The notes: generated by a model not told the origin, from the letters alone. 64,000 nt of DNA from Diphasiastrum complanatum (GCA_029204225.1 CM055099.1:43020597-43084596), one strand, 5' to 3'; shown: positions 42,810 through 54,397, counted from the first letter of the stretch. Translations and numbers: made by a program.

Positions 42810-43592
42810 TCATTCCATCTTTGGAGATTCACCATGAGGCTTACACAGTTTCTGTCTATCATGCTTAACTAGTACTTCTCGGCTCTCATACTCGGCTCTC
42901 AGTCTTCGTTCATCTCGTCTTCTCAAAGACCCCCTCAGTTTAAGGTGAGAGGTGCTCTTGGGTAGCTTTGGCCGAGTGTCTTGGGGATTCAACAGAATCA
43001 GCCAACACCATTGCCATAGCAAAAAAGTTGTCTCAACATGAACATTCTTTTGCCACCTTAGGAACACGCTACATCTGTCAATGCAGTTGACAAACAATGA
43101 CGTTGCCTCTTGAAAGTTCTACAAGTAGACATCCAATGGTTTCGTCCTCATTTGCAATGTAGCAAATCGACGATAATACTCAACATCGTCGAGGACTGGC
43201 GTAAAGGTAGCCTTAAAGGCTACCTGGAAATCATCCCATGTGGTTGGGACTGAAGTACCTCCTTTAGATCCTGCCACCATGAGTATGCTTTACCTCGTGA
43301 AAACATAATGGCAGTCCTAGTAAAAAATTCCGGGGTGAACATCGGGTTGAGGAGTGTTTGGCAAGATTGAGACATAGCCCTCAATTCGGTCTCCTCCCAT
43401 TCATGCTTAGAGCATGTCGATAATCTGTTGCTGCAACAAAATTATCTCACGCGCCATTTCCTCCATATCAGTCCCAACGGGGCTTGGAGCTTGGGTGACA
43501 TCCATGGGAGTCTCCATGGCAAGGGTAAGGTGTAGGAAAAGACTAGAGGAAAAACAAAGAGCAACGACGTCCAAACCATTAAAAACTGACAA
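42810..43592 (-). pseudogene. gypsy gag remnant
   Basis: On the minus strand the native start is probably in METPMDVTQAPSPVGTDMEE (about 43530). An Ile/Leu/Gln-rich helix follows. After frame breaks come SRGKAYSWWQDL-like text (43290), TTWDDFQVAFKATFTPV and EYYRRFATLQMRTKPLDV (43250-43140). A Trp-rich FLxGxAxxWW block and WxxFxxAFxxxFxP followed by a YRRF motif identify a gypsy capsid. At least three frameshifts or stops are present. No pol follows below 42810, and the 5' LTR upstream was not identified. Confidence 0.65.
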
Positions 43593-44192
43593 CTATAGCA
43601 CAAAGGCCCAAGAAAATAAGCTAACTTGAGCTTATGAAGCACTAACAAGCAACTTGAAGAAATGGGGTGAAAGAATGTGAACGTACTCTTTTACCCCCTC
43701 TCCTAAGCTCCTCCCCTTTCTCCATGCAAAAAAGGACAAGTGAGGCCCAAGAAAGTCTCCATTTGTCCCTTCTAGATCTTCTCTACCATGTGGTACCACC
43801 ATAGGGTGCCACATGGCCCATGGACTCCAAAAGGATTTTGAATTTAGTTAAGGTTCCTCTCCCACCTCTCTTTTCCTACGTACCTCAGTTCCTCTCCAAG
43901 ACTTTGGAGATTTGTAGGTACAAAGAGAGAGGAGGGAGGAGGGAGGAGTACGAACTACAAAGACAGTTCACAAAGAAATGGCTTATTTCAATCTTTTGTT
44001 GACAAAAATTCATAAACTCTTTAAGATTTCTAGTTTAGAGTTTATTGTTTCTTTTAAACCATGGCTTTGATTTTTTTTTGGTTTTAAGAACCAAACAATG
44101 GAATATCAAGAAGGCGTACTTACTCCCCTCCCCACCAAAAGTCAAATCAAGGGCGTTGCGCAACGCTATGGTTCAACAACGGGGGAAAATCA

Positions 44193-44208
44193 CCCCCCCC
44201 CCCCCCCC
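44193..44208. repeat. poly-C tract (16 C)
   Basis: This is an uninterrupted run of 16 C in the intergenic DNA about 770 bp upstream of the TOL start codon. A shorter G7 run lies at 44318-44324. Confidence 0.9.
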
Positions 44209-44803
44209 GAATCCTTACGTACAAGTGACCATACGGTATGTCAAGCCGCAAGAAGGAGCCCGGGACGACATAAGGTCCCACAGATCCATTTTGTTTTTGT
44301 CAAAAGGAGATTAATGTTGGGGGGGGTAAGAAAAAACAAACCCCAATTTCTTAAAACAAAAAGTTTAAGAGTATTTTAAAACCATTACAAAGCCATAAAC
44401 AACCATTTATTTTCAAGAAATAAGTTTGTCAGACTTAAAAGATATTAAAAAGCTTTAAGCTAAACTTTTTATTCTTCTTATAAAACGAGAAAATAGTTGG
44501 GTAACAATGTTGGGTCGAGTGTCCTCACTACCCGTCAAGTACGTTTGGCCCCACCTCCTGCACACTCAAATTTATGTGATTCGGATGGGATTAGGCCCAA
44601 GGTGTCAAAGTCTTGCTTCCAAGGAAGGGTCAAAAATCTTAGGCCCATAGTATGGGAAGGTGACTTGGGCGAGTGGGGACGGACCAGCTCTCCCTATGGT
44701 AGCCAAAGCTTTGGGACCAATACCGGGTCAATGAAGACGGCTCCTAAGGAGGAGAAAAGAGGATAGGCTATAGGTGACCAAGTTTGACCTTCACTGTCAA
44801 AGG

Positions 44804-44977
44804 CCACGTGTCAGTTAGCACATAATAATTTTTAGTAAAAGGGCAATTTTTTAGGGTTCTATTAAACCCTACAGAATCTAGGGTTAGGTTTAGGGTTTAG
44901 GTGAAATTAGGTTTTAACGAGAAAACTAGGGATCGTGAGACGCTGCAGGGAGAGAGAGAGAGAGAGCAGCTCTGGCG
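44804..44977 (+). promoter_or_regulatory. TOL promoter and 5' UTR: G-box, telo-boxes, GA run
   Basis: A G-box/ABRE-like CCACGTGTC lies at 44804-44812. Telo-box motifs cluster at 44851-44859, 44864-44871 and 44877-44901 (TAGGGTT and AAACCCTA types), as is common just upstream of start sites of plant housekeeping genes. A (GA)9-10 run at 44949-44967 lies in the likely 5' UTR. No clear TATA box is present, in keeping with a broadly expressed gene. Confidence 0.6.
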
Positions 44978-47900
44978 ATGGCGGAGAATCTGAAGGAGAG
45001 ATTGAATGCGCTGAGTGGAAAACTGAAGGAGGGAGGAGCAGAGATGAGCCGCAAGGTGAGCGAGAGGGTGAGCAGCATGACAGAAAAGATGAAGGAGCTG
45101 CTTCAGGTTTCGTCGCACGCAGACAAGCTGGTGCTTGAGGCCACAGCCGAGGATTTGGCCATGCCGGATATGAACAAAAACCTGGAAATCTGCGATTTCA
45201 TAGAGCATGATCACATCGGCGGACAGGATGTAGTGAAAGCCATCAAGCGACGCCTTCTGTCTAGAAGCCCCGTGGTTCAGTTTCTGGCGCTCTCTCTGTT
45301 GGAGGCTTGTGTCAATAATTGTGAAATTGTTTATGCAGAAATCGCTTCTGAGAAAGTGCTTGATGAAATGGTGAAGATAGTAGATGATCCGCTTGCTGCT
45401 TCCAGTACTCGTGACAAGGCGCTGAGGCTGATTGAAGCATGGGGGAGCTCGGCTGATGAGCTCAGATATCTGCCTGTCTTCCAGGAGACATATAAGGTAC
45501 TTTTTAAGATTAAGCCTTTGCTCTGAATCGAAGCCATATTTCCCAGAAATGCAGTTGCAAAGATTGAAAATCTCTGTTAAGCGGAATTGTCGAAGTCGGG
45601 TACGAAAGCTCTTCCGTGAAGAGGCTTGCAATTTTTCCAATATTTTTTGCCCGTTTGTTTGAATCGTAGCCCTATTTTCCATGAAAGCACTTGCAGATTG
45701 ACCTTGTCTCATCAGGATCATTATCAGCATTGGCTACTAAATTTGTTATGTAAAAAGGCCTGCAATATCTTCAATATTTTCAGCCGGTTTGCTCTGGGGC
45801 GAAGTCCTATTTTCCATCAATGCAGTTGCAGATTGAATTTCTCTATTAAGCGTCCTGATCGACACTGGCTATCAAAAATTTTCTGTCAAGAGGCCTGCAA
45901 ATGTTTCTTTATGGAGGAGATCTGGATGTCAACACCAACGTTTACTTTTTATAAGGAATTAACACTAACATTATCTTCCACACAAGGAATTTGAAATGGA
46001 ATGCTTAGTATTAAACCGCAATAATTTCTATTATAATTGTGTGAATATAAAAAAGTTGTTCTCAAGATAAGCTCTGCCTACAATTCTAGGATATCTGGAA
46101 AATAGATTCATTTGCATTTATCTGTCTAGTTTCTGTACTCCAATGCAGGAATTTACATGAAACAAGTATGCTTTTCTTCCAAGCTTCAGCCTTCACTAGT
46201 GTGCGAAAGAACAGCAACATCTATGTAGCAATGTTTGACCAGGTTAGTCTAGTGGCTGTCGGCCCGATAAATGAATGAGATACGAATTAGAGAGGGGGGG
46301 AGCCGGGAAAGGCAGAGAAAAATAATAGAAAGCTAGTCTAATCAAATACTAAAAAATGAATGGTAAGTTGTCGTCTAGAGCAGTGGAAAACTCTGGAACG
46401 GCGCTGACCTATTTTTTGATGATTCTCAATTGGCCTTCAGTTGCTTTGAGCGCTTGCTCAGCTTTTTGGAGCGTTGCGTGCAGGGTTGCCAGCTTCGTAT
46501 CCTTGGTATTGAGCATGACGTCATGAAGTTTGCGCTGGTCCTAGTAGGTTTGTAGAATTGTTCTTTGTTAGCAATTGTGCTAACACAGAGAAAATAAAAA
46601 AAGAAAGAAATAAAACTCTGTGGCATGTGTTTTGTAAGACCACGTATGAGTATCTGTCAGTAAACTTCAGCCATGTCATGTGTTTTGTAAGTCCATGAGT
46701 AGAAGCTTAAATAATAATAAAATAGCTTAAAATATTTCCATCCTTTTTTACCATTGTGCATCTCTCCTGATTGCCAGCAAAATGACCTATAACTCTCTTT
46801 CTTGTGAATGCTTCTTCCCTCACGGCTGATATAATTTCCCGCATGATTCAAGAAAGAAATTCCTACTTGCAGCGATCGCACTCTTTTCTTGCTTTCTTTG
46901 CTATGAGGTTTCTTGAGCGACGAGGCTTCTAGTCCAGTTATTGTACTAGTAATCTTTCTAGCTACTGATTGCTCTTCCTCATTTTAGAATGTTATCAATA
47001 AGAGATGATTGTAGTATATCCATGGACAATAGACTCATAGACGTCGATGAATTTCTATGAGTTGGAGGCATCACGATTAGATGGGGATTCCTCCTCATCA
47101 CAATCACTGGTAAACGAGTAGGAAGATAAGGAATCCTCCTCTCTTCCTCTGTCGTTGCCACTGCCTATGATGTTGTTGTCTCTAGCTCAACATGCAAATC
47201 CATCAGGTGTATCCTACGCCTGCCCCCCCCCCTCTGTGTACAGGTGATGCAGGCTTGGCCTGTGTCTCGACATCGAGATCAACCCACCCCATATCATCTC
47301 CAATGTCCATCTCCATCTCATTGTCCAAGGCCTCATCCTCTTGCGTTGCCTCCTATCATGAGGTGCCTGCTCCTTATGATACTTCAAAAAGATCTCATCA
47401 TCAGCCGCAACCTCTGTGCATGGCCTGCTGCAGTGTCCATGGATCTAAGGCATTCCTCGGGATTTACCTACCTCACAAGAGCGGTAATATTAGGAGCAAA
47501 ACCCACCATCCTGCAAAAACTCATCATATTCCCCCTGAGATCCAATGAAGCATCCCTGTTTGCACTCAAATTCTAACATCTGTCTCTCGATCCTGCTCAA
47601 CAAGGGGCTATGACCTACACAAAGATGGGACATTGTCATATTCTCAAAATGAACGAGCCATTAAAAAGCACAAACAAGTTGTTGACAATCAAACAAGTGC
47701 TTAGGGGACAACACTGACCAGGATACACATTTTGTGTACGTCCTCTAGTCTCCACAAGCTCGGCGTCTGTGTGCATGGCACTAGTACCCACATAGAGTGA
47801 AGCAAATGAGCAATTGCGTGTATGGGCTTGTGGAAGAAATTCCACCTGTCAAGCCACTTCTCTCAGATAGCTAACATCCTACAGAAACCACAACAGTAAT

Positions 47901-50684
47901 CACTGCATTGTAGGAAGAACAACTCAACAATGCTACAAGCTTTTACAAACAAATGCACCAAACAGATACAAAAAAGGTATACCTGCGCTCATCAAAATGT
48001 GGTCGCTGAAGGGTCTCCTCAATCCTATCCATAAACTAGTAAATGAGGCCGTGTGTAGAACCCTTTCGATCCACCAATCTCAGCACATGGCACACTGGCT
48101 GCAGGACCTCAACCAACTGCACAGCCTATTGCCAGAAATTATCTCCAAAACATGGACACAAGGAAGTCCACTTCAGGTTATGTATTTCTACTCAATAATG
48201 GTCCTATTTCATGGAATAGTAGAAAACAAACTTCTATTGCCTTATCCTCTACTAAAGTAGAGTATATCTCTACAACACATGCTATAAAAGAATGTTTTTG
48301 GGTAGTACATCTACTCTCTGATATTGGTCTAGGTCAAGTTAGTCCAACTCAAATGTTCTGTGACAATCAAAGTAGTATTGCATTGTCACTAAATCTCACT
48401 AAATCCTAGATTTCATTTTAGGAGTAAACACAATGAGATTAAATATCATTATATTCAAGAGAACCCAAGTCCAGTCGGCTCGCTGCTACGATGCCACTTT
48501 GTGAACTTAGGGCTGGCTGCCATCTGGCGCAATGCAGGTCGAACCCAAAGCAACAGCTCCAACACAACGAAGTTGTAGGCAAATCGTGTAGGTGCTAGCT
48601 TCTTCAGATCTAGCGAGCTATATGTCCTAAACATGGCGAGGGCCAGTTATTAATTCCTTGTGAGAAATTTTGTACTGCTGGTTTTTAGTGACCTAGAATC
48701 ATGTAGTTTTGCATTTGAGAGGCAAGGTACATGTACATATAGTAAATTGTGACTTTGTAAGTTTTTAGGTAGGTCTCAACAATCTAGGCTCTAATTACGT
48801 GAATTAGAAAGGTGGCTTTTGAACTGGTTTTCGCAAACTTGAGTTTTCTACTCTATAGAAGCATCAAAGATAAAAAAAACTCACAAAACCAGAGTACATA
48901 AACACACGAAAAGGCTGCAGAAGTATCATGTGTGTCCTCTGATTGCAGGCTGGCTTCACTTGACATTTTGTCCCATCATTATCACAGAGCTTTCTCACCT
49001 AAATGCTCATTACAAGAGCTTATAATTGTACATGTTAACCGGTGAGTTCTGTGTTTTACTTTCAATAACTTAGCATCCATAAAACATTCTGAAAAAGGAC
49101 TTGTTAGCATATTAGCAGGTACTTTGCGTCAAAAATTTAGAATGAGCATTTTGTCAACAAGAAGCTAGTATGGCTTGAAGGTGGCAACTTAGAGGTCCTT
49201 CTAAGGTTCTGACCTTGCTTCAAACTTGTAAGCTTTAATTGCTTTTTTTTTTGGTGATGTGTGTGTAGAGCTTAAAATCTCGAGGCATCCTATTTCCAGT
49301 TCGTGAATCGGAGATCGCAGCTCCAATCTTCAAACCTCAATCAGCCTCGCAAGTTTCGGTACATAGCAGGACCTTTGCAGAGGTAGTTGGAGTGCAAGAT
49401 GGAGAAACGACTACAGAGATTTTTGATGTAGCTCGGAATAGTCTGGAACTTCTATCTACAGTCTTGAGTTCCTCCCCGCAGCAAGAAGTCTTGCAGGTTG
49501 TTTACCTCCCTTTACCACCTACCTTAGATGTTGATTCTTCAACGTTTTGCTTTCTCTTAATTCTCTGTGTACTTGTTAGTTCACTAAATGAAAGTCTGTG
49601 GAATCTGGTCCTCCAATAAGTGGCTTGATGTATGGACAAGCCACTGAACCACTCCTTGGATTTTTTAATCTTTTTTATCATAGCTGGGAACTGGAAAAGA
49701 TTGCCAAAATGAGTCTGGCCTCCTATGTTGTAGTGTAGCATAGAGCGCTTGCCATCAAGTGAATGATAATTAATGTTCATGTATTACACTTCATTACACA
49801 GCCTTGCTCCCCCAGCATTTTGGACATTTGGAAAACAAAAAATTGTTAAATAAGCAAAAAAATCTGACAAAATGTAGAAGTGTAAGTTACAACTTACAAT
49901 ATAATATCTATGCTTAGCATAGAATATCAACACATATACACCACTCAGCTGCACAAAAAGGACATAAGAGGAAAAAAAAGTCAGTGAAGTTCAAGTAAAT
50001 TTATTCTTTAGAACTGTTGTTCTATAGCCTTTGGGGCTCTCTCCTGGACCATGAAAAGCCAAATTTATTTTCCTGGTCTAGCCCGAGTCAAGAAGGTTGC
50101 ATGCCAAAATGAGCACGTTTCCTTATTGGCATACAGGTAACCCCACAGTGCTTTTACAATGATGGTCCACAATATGAAAGTTGGCCTCAACTCTATCAAA
50201 CACTTTTCATGAATACTTGTTTTATTATCTTAGAGCTTGCATAAGCATTTAGAAATCATAACTATTTCTAGACATTGACCATAAGTGTTCTGACAAAATT
50301 TTCCGTTGACAGGATGAACTTACTCTCACTTTGGTGGAACAGTGTCAACATTCGCAGCTCAAAGTACAAAGCATCATTGAAAGCGTTGGGGACAATGATG
50401 CTCTGTTGTTTGAAGCATTGCATATAAATGATGAGCTTCAGCAGGTTTTCTTGAAGTATGAAGATATGTTGATGGGTGTTTCACCTCAGTCATCTCAATC
50501 AAAAGAACCGGCAATCATCAAGGCCCAATTAGCTGATGAGAAGCTGGTTGCAGATGAACAGGAGAATATATCGGTTCAAAAACTACATTCAGAAGCAGCT
50601 GTTACTGAAACTTTGTCAAGGGACAATGCTTTAAAAAATCTGGATGAAATGATATTTCAAAGAGACTTTGCCTCTAAAAGATGA
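44978..50684 (+). CDS. TOL: TOM1-LIKE (TOL) ubiquitin adaptor, three exons
   Basis: TOL proteins act at the plasma membrane and endosomes as ESCRT-0-like adaptors. They bind ubiquitinated cargo and pass it to the multivesicular-body pathway. Exons: 44978-45496 (AAG/GTACTT donor), 49269-49496 (GTGTGTAG acceptor, CAG/GTTGTT donor) and 50313-50684 (GTTGACAG acceptor), all phase 0; 372 residues plus stop. Residues 1-45 are a charged amphipathic lead (LKERLNALSGKLKEGG). A VHS domain covers about 48-170 (DKLVLEATAEDLAMPDMNKN, VQFLALSLLEACVNNC, KALRLIEAWGSSADELRYLP). Exon 2 carries SLKSRGILFPVRESE and the start of the GAT domain. Exon 3 completes GAT (QCQHSQLKVQSIIESVG, LLFEALHINDELQQVFLKYE). The C-terminal tail is short and ends with EMIFQRDFASKR. 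The start ATG follows the GA-rich leader. Intron 1 is 3.77 kb and contains retroelement pieces; intron 2 is 0.8 kb. No disabling change was seen. Confidence 0.9.
45517..45925 (+). repeat. threefold ~135-bp repeat at the start of TOL intron 1
   Basis: Three diverged units start at about 45517, 45654 and 45788. Each has GAAT/GGGCG(A/T)AG(C/T)C, TATTT(T)CC, a GCA(C/G)TTGCA phrase, a TCTCT-type run and ends with GAGGC(T/C)TGCAA. Spacing is 136 and 135 bp. The array begins 20 bp after the exon 1 donor. Very short ORFs across it have no family resemblance. Confidence 0.7.
46617..46731 (+). repeat. fragment of the gypsy I LTR inside TOL intron 1
   Basis: The sequence from TGTGGCATGTGTTTTGTAAG to AATAATAATAAAATAGCTTA matches 12118-12235 with about 10 differences, in the same orientation. 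Only the first 115 bp of the LTR are present. Confidence 0.8.
48130..48465 (+). pseudogene. copia RNase H fragment inside TOL intron 1
   Basis: MDTRKSTSGYVFLLNNGPIS, RKQTSIALSSTKVEYISTTH, HLLSDIGLGQVSPTQ and FCDNQSSIALSLN are consecutive copia RNase H blocks. After a small duplication of about 8 bases the frame goes on FHFRSKHNEIKYHYIQE to about 48465. It is the same subtype as copia D (DTRKST). Both ends are abrupt. It is in sense orientation with the host gene but lies deep in the intron. Confidence 0.85.
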
Positions 50685-50998
50685 AGAGGGTTTTCAAGGA
50701 TTAAACAAGAAAGAATTCAAATCTTTTTATAGGCTGTAATCTGAAGTTCATTACTGAAGCTCATGATCATATGCTGGTCCTTTGTACATTTATTCCTTAT
50801 TATCCTTTACATGAGCCGACATACAATTTGTTTTCCATCGCTCAGATAATGCAGCAAGGTGAGCTGTCAATAATCTGGTATGTAAATATGACTTCTGGAA
50901 AATTCAAAGCAACAGATCCTGTTCTTTCATGATCTTGTTCGCACAAATTTAGTTTCCAGTTTGTAAGGAGCTAAAATGCAGGTTGTAAGGAAATAATT

Positions 50999-50999
<1 letters not shown>

Positions 51000-51054
<55 letters not shown>
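51000..51054. repeat. (CT)27 microsatellite
   Basis: This is an uninterrupted CT run just downstream of the TOL gene. Confidence 0.97.
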
Positions 51055-51058
<4 letters not shown>

Positions 51059-51851
51059 GATGCCCCTCTCCCCTCTTTTATACATTCTCTTTCTAGAAAT
51101 TTCTAAAGCCACATGTTCTCTCTCTAAAAATTTCTAAATGCACATGTCATTTTCAACCCATTTTCACTACACTTGAAATGCCCTTCAAATACGTTTTAGG
51201 GCAAACGTGGACCAATGAGAATAGACAAAACCCGTTTTGTCTATTATCTCTCTCTTACCTCACTATATCGCTATTTCTCTTCCCCGAAACCCTAATTTCA
51301 CCAAAAATTTAGCTTTTCGCACTTTTCATTTTGAAGGTCTCATTTACACATTTTGAAGATAAAAACAGCCGTGATATTTATAAGCTTTTGGTTAAAACAA
51401 AAGTTTTATATTGGGATAACCTAAAGTGCACATGTCCATCTATGAGCAGTACAAATATGATTATAGTCATATCGTTTGGCATTATCAATGATAAGACCTT
51501 ATTATGGATGGAGAAATGATAAAACATGTTATTTTTGTCAAGTACCTAGGTGTTCGAGTATTCTTTTAAATAGGGATCACAATGTACCAATGTCTTCTTA
51601 GAGCATTTAAAGATTGGAACTTGCTTGAGGTTAGGTACAAGGACCTTCACATCATTTCATTGGAATGGAAGTAGTGTTTTTTAGAGTACCTTTTTGTATG
51701 GTTGCCTATGTGGGATCCCCATTTTTTTAGTTTCTAATCAAACACTAATAGAAACACTTGAAGAAACACAAGCGATTCGATGTAAAAAATCAGATCATTG
51801 ATTCCTATCCATGGAATGATAAAAAAACTTAAGAAACACTTGACTACTACT

Positions 51852-52446
51852 TTAAACAAATCCGCATATTCCGAGGTCTTTTTTTACCTCCACTGGTTCC
51901 AACTATTATCAACAGATTTATTATCAACAGATTCATCAATAAAAGTAGAGATTTGTTTCTAAAATGTGTAGATATATTTTCATAAATCCTAATGTAAATA
52001 AAATTGAATGTAGTCCTACACTACAAAATGTGCATCTACAACAAAAAAAAAAAAAAAAAAGGAGAAACATTTATGTAAAAATTTATGAGCAGAGGTATAT
52101 AATCTAGCATTTATGAGGTGGTAACAATCTAGCATTGTTTAGGCACAACTTGCTAATGTTTAACGGAGATCTGTTTCTGAAATATAAAAAATTATGAGCA
52201 GAGGTCAAAATGCACCTCGGAATAAGTGATGGTATATTGTCTTAAACAGATCCACATATTTCGAGGTCTGTTCCGTTGACCTCCACTGATCCCACCCCAG
52301 CTGATAGATCTATCTATTGTTAATAGATTTATCAATAAAAGTAGAGATTTGTTTCTAAAATGTGTAGATCTATTTTCATAAATTCTAATGTAAATAAAAT
52401 TGAATGTAGTCCTACACTACAAAATGTGGATTTACAACAAAAAATA
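51852..52446 (+). repeat. twofold ~390-bp repeat with CACTA-like ends
   Basis: Two copies (about 51852-52054 and 52242-52446) share TTAAACARATCC, GAGGTC, AAAAGTAGAGATTTGTTTCT, AATGTAAATAAAATTGAATG and TAGTCCTACACTACAAAATG. Between them TTATGAGCAGAGGT occurs twice (52082 and 52192). CACTACAAAA is the conserved tip of CACTA transposons, and GAGGTC/GACCTC repeats would fit their subterminal repeats. The copies lie just upstream of the TNP2 remnant. Confidence 0.6.
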
Positions 52447-52573
52447 GGAGACAAACTACTACAAAATTGTACAAGTACCTGGATCTGCTACTAATTGTGT
52501 TGGATGGGGATTGAGCCAAAAAATTGGCATACAAATTTGCAAAACAATTGCATAACAAAAACTCATACAACTA

Positions 52574-52996
52574 TTGCCTCATGGGGAAATCATAGAACTA
52601 CTTGAAGATTGTGCAAATTTGGAGATCCAACTACGATCTAGAGCAACTCCCTCTCTCGGCATAAAGAGGTTATCAATATTTCATGAACTTCCATATTGGA
52701 GGAAATTGTTGATAAACCATCTTTTGGACCCAATGCACATATTCAAGAATGTCAGGAGCATGATTTAGGAGTATTTGACCCGGTCGAAAGATTAAAAAGG
52801 TGCACGAGATGACTTAAAAGAAGTGGAAAAGATGGCCGATTTATGGCCACAAACGGTGGGGACTTCATTTGTCCTACCAAAGGCCCCATGGATCTTCTCG
52901 AGGAGAGAAGAAACGATTGTAAATAAAAGAATAGCCTCATTTCGAACTCCGATAGGACACATGCGATGCCTGAAGTGTGCCTTCACAAGAGACAAC
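52574..52996 (+). pseudogene. CACTA transposase (TNP2-like), part 1
   Basis: LSIFHELPYWRKLLINHLLD and PMHIFKNVRSMI are the conserved (E)LPYWxxLLLRHxLDxMHIxKN block before the DUF4218 region of TNP2-type transposases. In the next frames come EKMADLWPQTVGTSFVLPKA, PWIFSRREETIVNKRIASF and TPIGHMRCLKCAFTRDN, again family-typical. A stop (TAG at 52767) and frameshifts show decay. The coding text breaks at DN where a solo LTR is inserted and resumes at 53861. Confidence 0.8.
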
Positions 52997-53855
52997 TGTT
53001 GAAATTGTCACTACCAACTTTGTCAATGTATTATGTTAATTTTAAGATCGATGTTCATAGTGAGATCTCACATGTGTGGAGCCTGTTCCCACGTGTGAAA
53101 GTAAGTGAAAAAAAGTACTTGTACAAAGTTAGATTCATCTTAGATAGATCTACACAAGTGTGAACTTGACTTTTGACTAGAATTTAAAAAAAAGTCATTT
53201 TTGTTAATATCCTTGTAAATAGTTTTGCACTTCCATGTAAATGAATAAATGCTTCCACATGTCAAGATGCTATTCACACATGTGGATAATGATGTACTTG
53301 TCTAGATGTACATATTCCACTAGATCCTATTTTATAGGAAATATCCTTATTTTTTGTGGAGACTAGATTTTTGTTTCTAGCTAGTGTGATAAGTCAACTT
53401 TGGAAAATGCGCATATATGGCTCCTATTGGTGAATCTACATGATGTGGCACTCTCCACACGTGTGAAGGTCTGCTGGACCAGTACACAGGTCATTCATGT
53501 ACTTGATCTATAAAGAGATCACCATTTCTAATGAGAAATTGATGTGACACTGGCAAATTCTAGTTTTCTTGTATTTTTCACATTTGTCTTGAGTTTTGAT
53601 GAGTGAAATACTCTTTGTATGCTTGAATACTTTAATCTTTGTTTACAGTCCGTACATGTATTGTCCTCCACATGTGTGAGGCCGCTCTTCTTGGTTTTAG
53701 TCATTTGATCCATTATTCTTGCTTAAATCATAGTGTAATGCATCTAGATCAAAATCTAACACATAGAACTTGATAGATCATTGGATTAAGCAATCAATAA
53801 CTCTTAATGATTGTTTTGTACAATCATACTTGTCCTTTTTTTCTGAAAATTGACA
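52997..53855 (+). mobile_element. solo LTR (859 bp) inserted in TNP2, TSD ACAAC
   Basis: The LTR starts TGTTGAAATTGTCAC and ends CTGAAAATTGACA. The 5-bp duplication ACAAC lies on both sides (52992-52996 and 53856-53860). The TNP2 reading is continuous across the pair (FTRDN before, NNKLSGLKSHDWHKF after). It belongs to the CACACGTGTG family: palindromes lie near 53072, 53090, 53152, 53276, 53457 and 53672, and CTGTTCCCACGTGTGAAA is the reverse of a phrase in the element H LTR. No primer site, polypurine tract or internal sequence is present, which is the product expected from LTR-LTR recombination. Confidence 0.9.
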
Positions 53856-53860
53856 ACAAC

Positions 53861-54225
53861 AAGCTAAGTGGACTGAAGTCTCATGACTGGCATAAATTTA
53901 TACAGGTTGGCATGGCATGTTTTTTCACGTTGCTTCCACCTCAACATTGTGGATTACATTTTATAACATGTCTTGTAATTTCATGATGATCTCATTGCGC
54001 ATATATGTATCTCGATGACCAAAAAAGTTTTTGTGCATGCAATTTGTGTTTCCCTTGGTGTTGAGAGGATTTTTGACAGAAGAGTAAGAAGTGCAATCTA
54101 CAAAATCAGTGGCTTGGTGAGGTACGGTGAATGCGACTCACATCATTTTTTTCTTGGGGTGATTCAAGATGATGATCTTACTAAGGCAGTAAAACAAAGT
54201 TCCATCGAGACAGTGTGTTAGATCG
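53861..54225 (+). pseudogene. CACTA transposase (TNP2-like), part 2
   Basis: The reading resumes with KLSGLKSHDWHKFIQVGMAC and LLPPQH, the conserved GLKSHDxHxxxQ block of this family. Further on (frame of 54015-54221), VSLGVERIFDRRVRSAIYKI and SGLVR correspond to the following block of the same domain. Intervening text is degraded, and the rest of the transposase is missing. The plus orientation agrees with part 1 and with the CACTA-like repeat tips upstream. Confidence 0.7.
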
Positions 54226-54397
54226 AGAAGCACTTTCCCACATCCATTCTCACCATTCAAATGCATCTCATTGTGCATTTGGTGAAGATATCGAAAGCTT
54301 TTGGAGTTTTTTGAGTTTATGTTTTGTTTTTTTTTTGGAGTTTATGTTTTGTTTTGTTTATTTTTCTAAAAAAAAAAAATGAAAAGAGGAAAGATAA

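Noticed and set aside
44897-45730. 277-codon ORF on the minus strand
   Set aside because: It lies opposite TOL exon 1 and is an antisense shadow of that conserved coding exon.
47192-47576. Two overlapping Pro/His/Ser-rich ORFs over the 47-kb poly-C run
   Set aside because: They lie inside TOL intron 1, with low-complexity composition and no motif.
54015-54221. Independent small gene
   Set aside because: Its blocks fit the next section of the TNP2 domain in the right order, so I treat it as part of that remnant.
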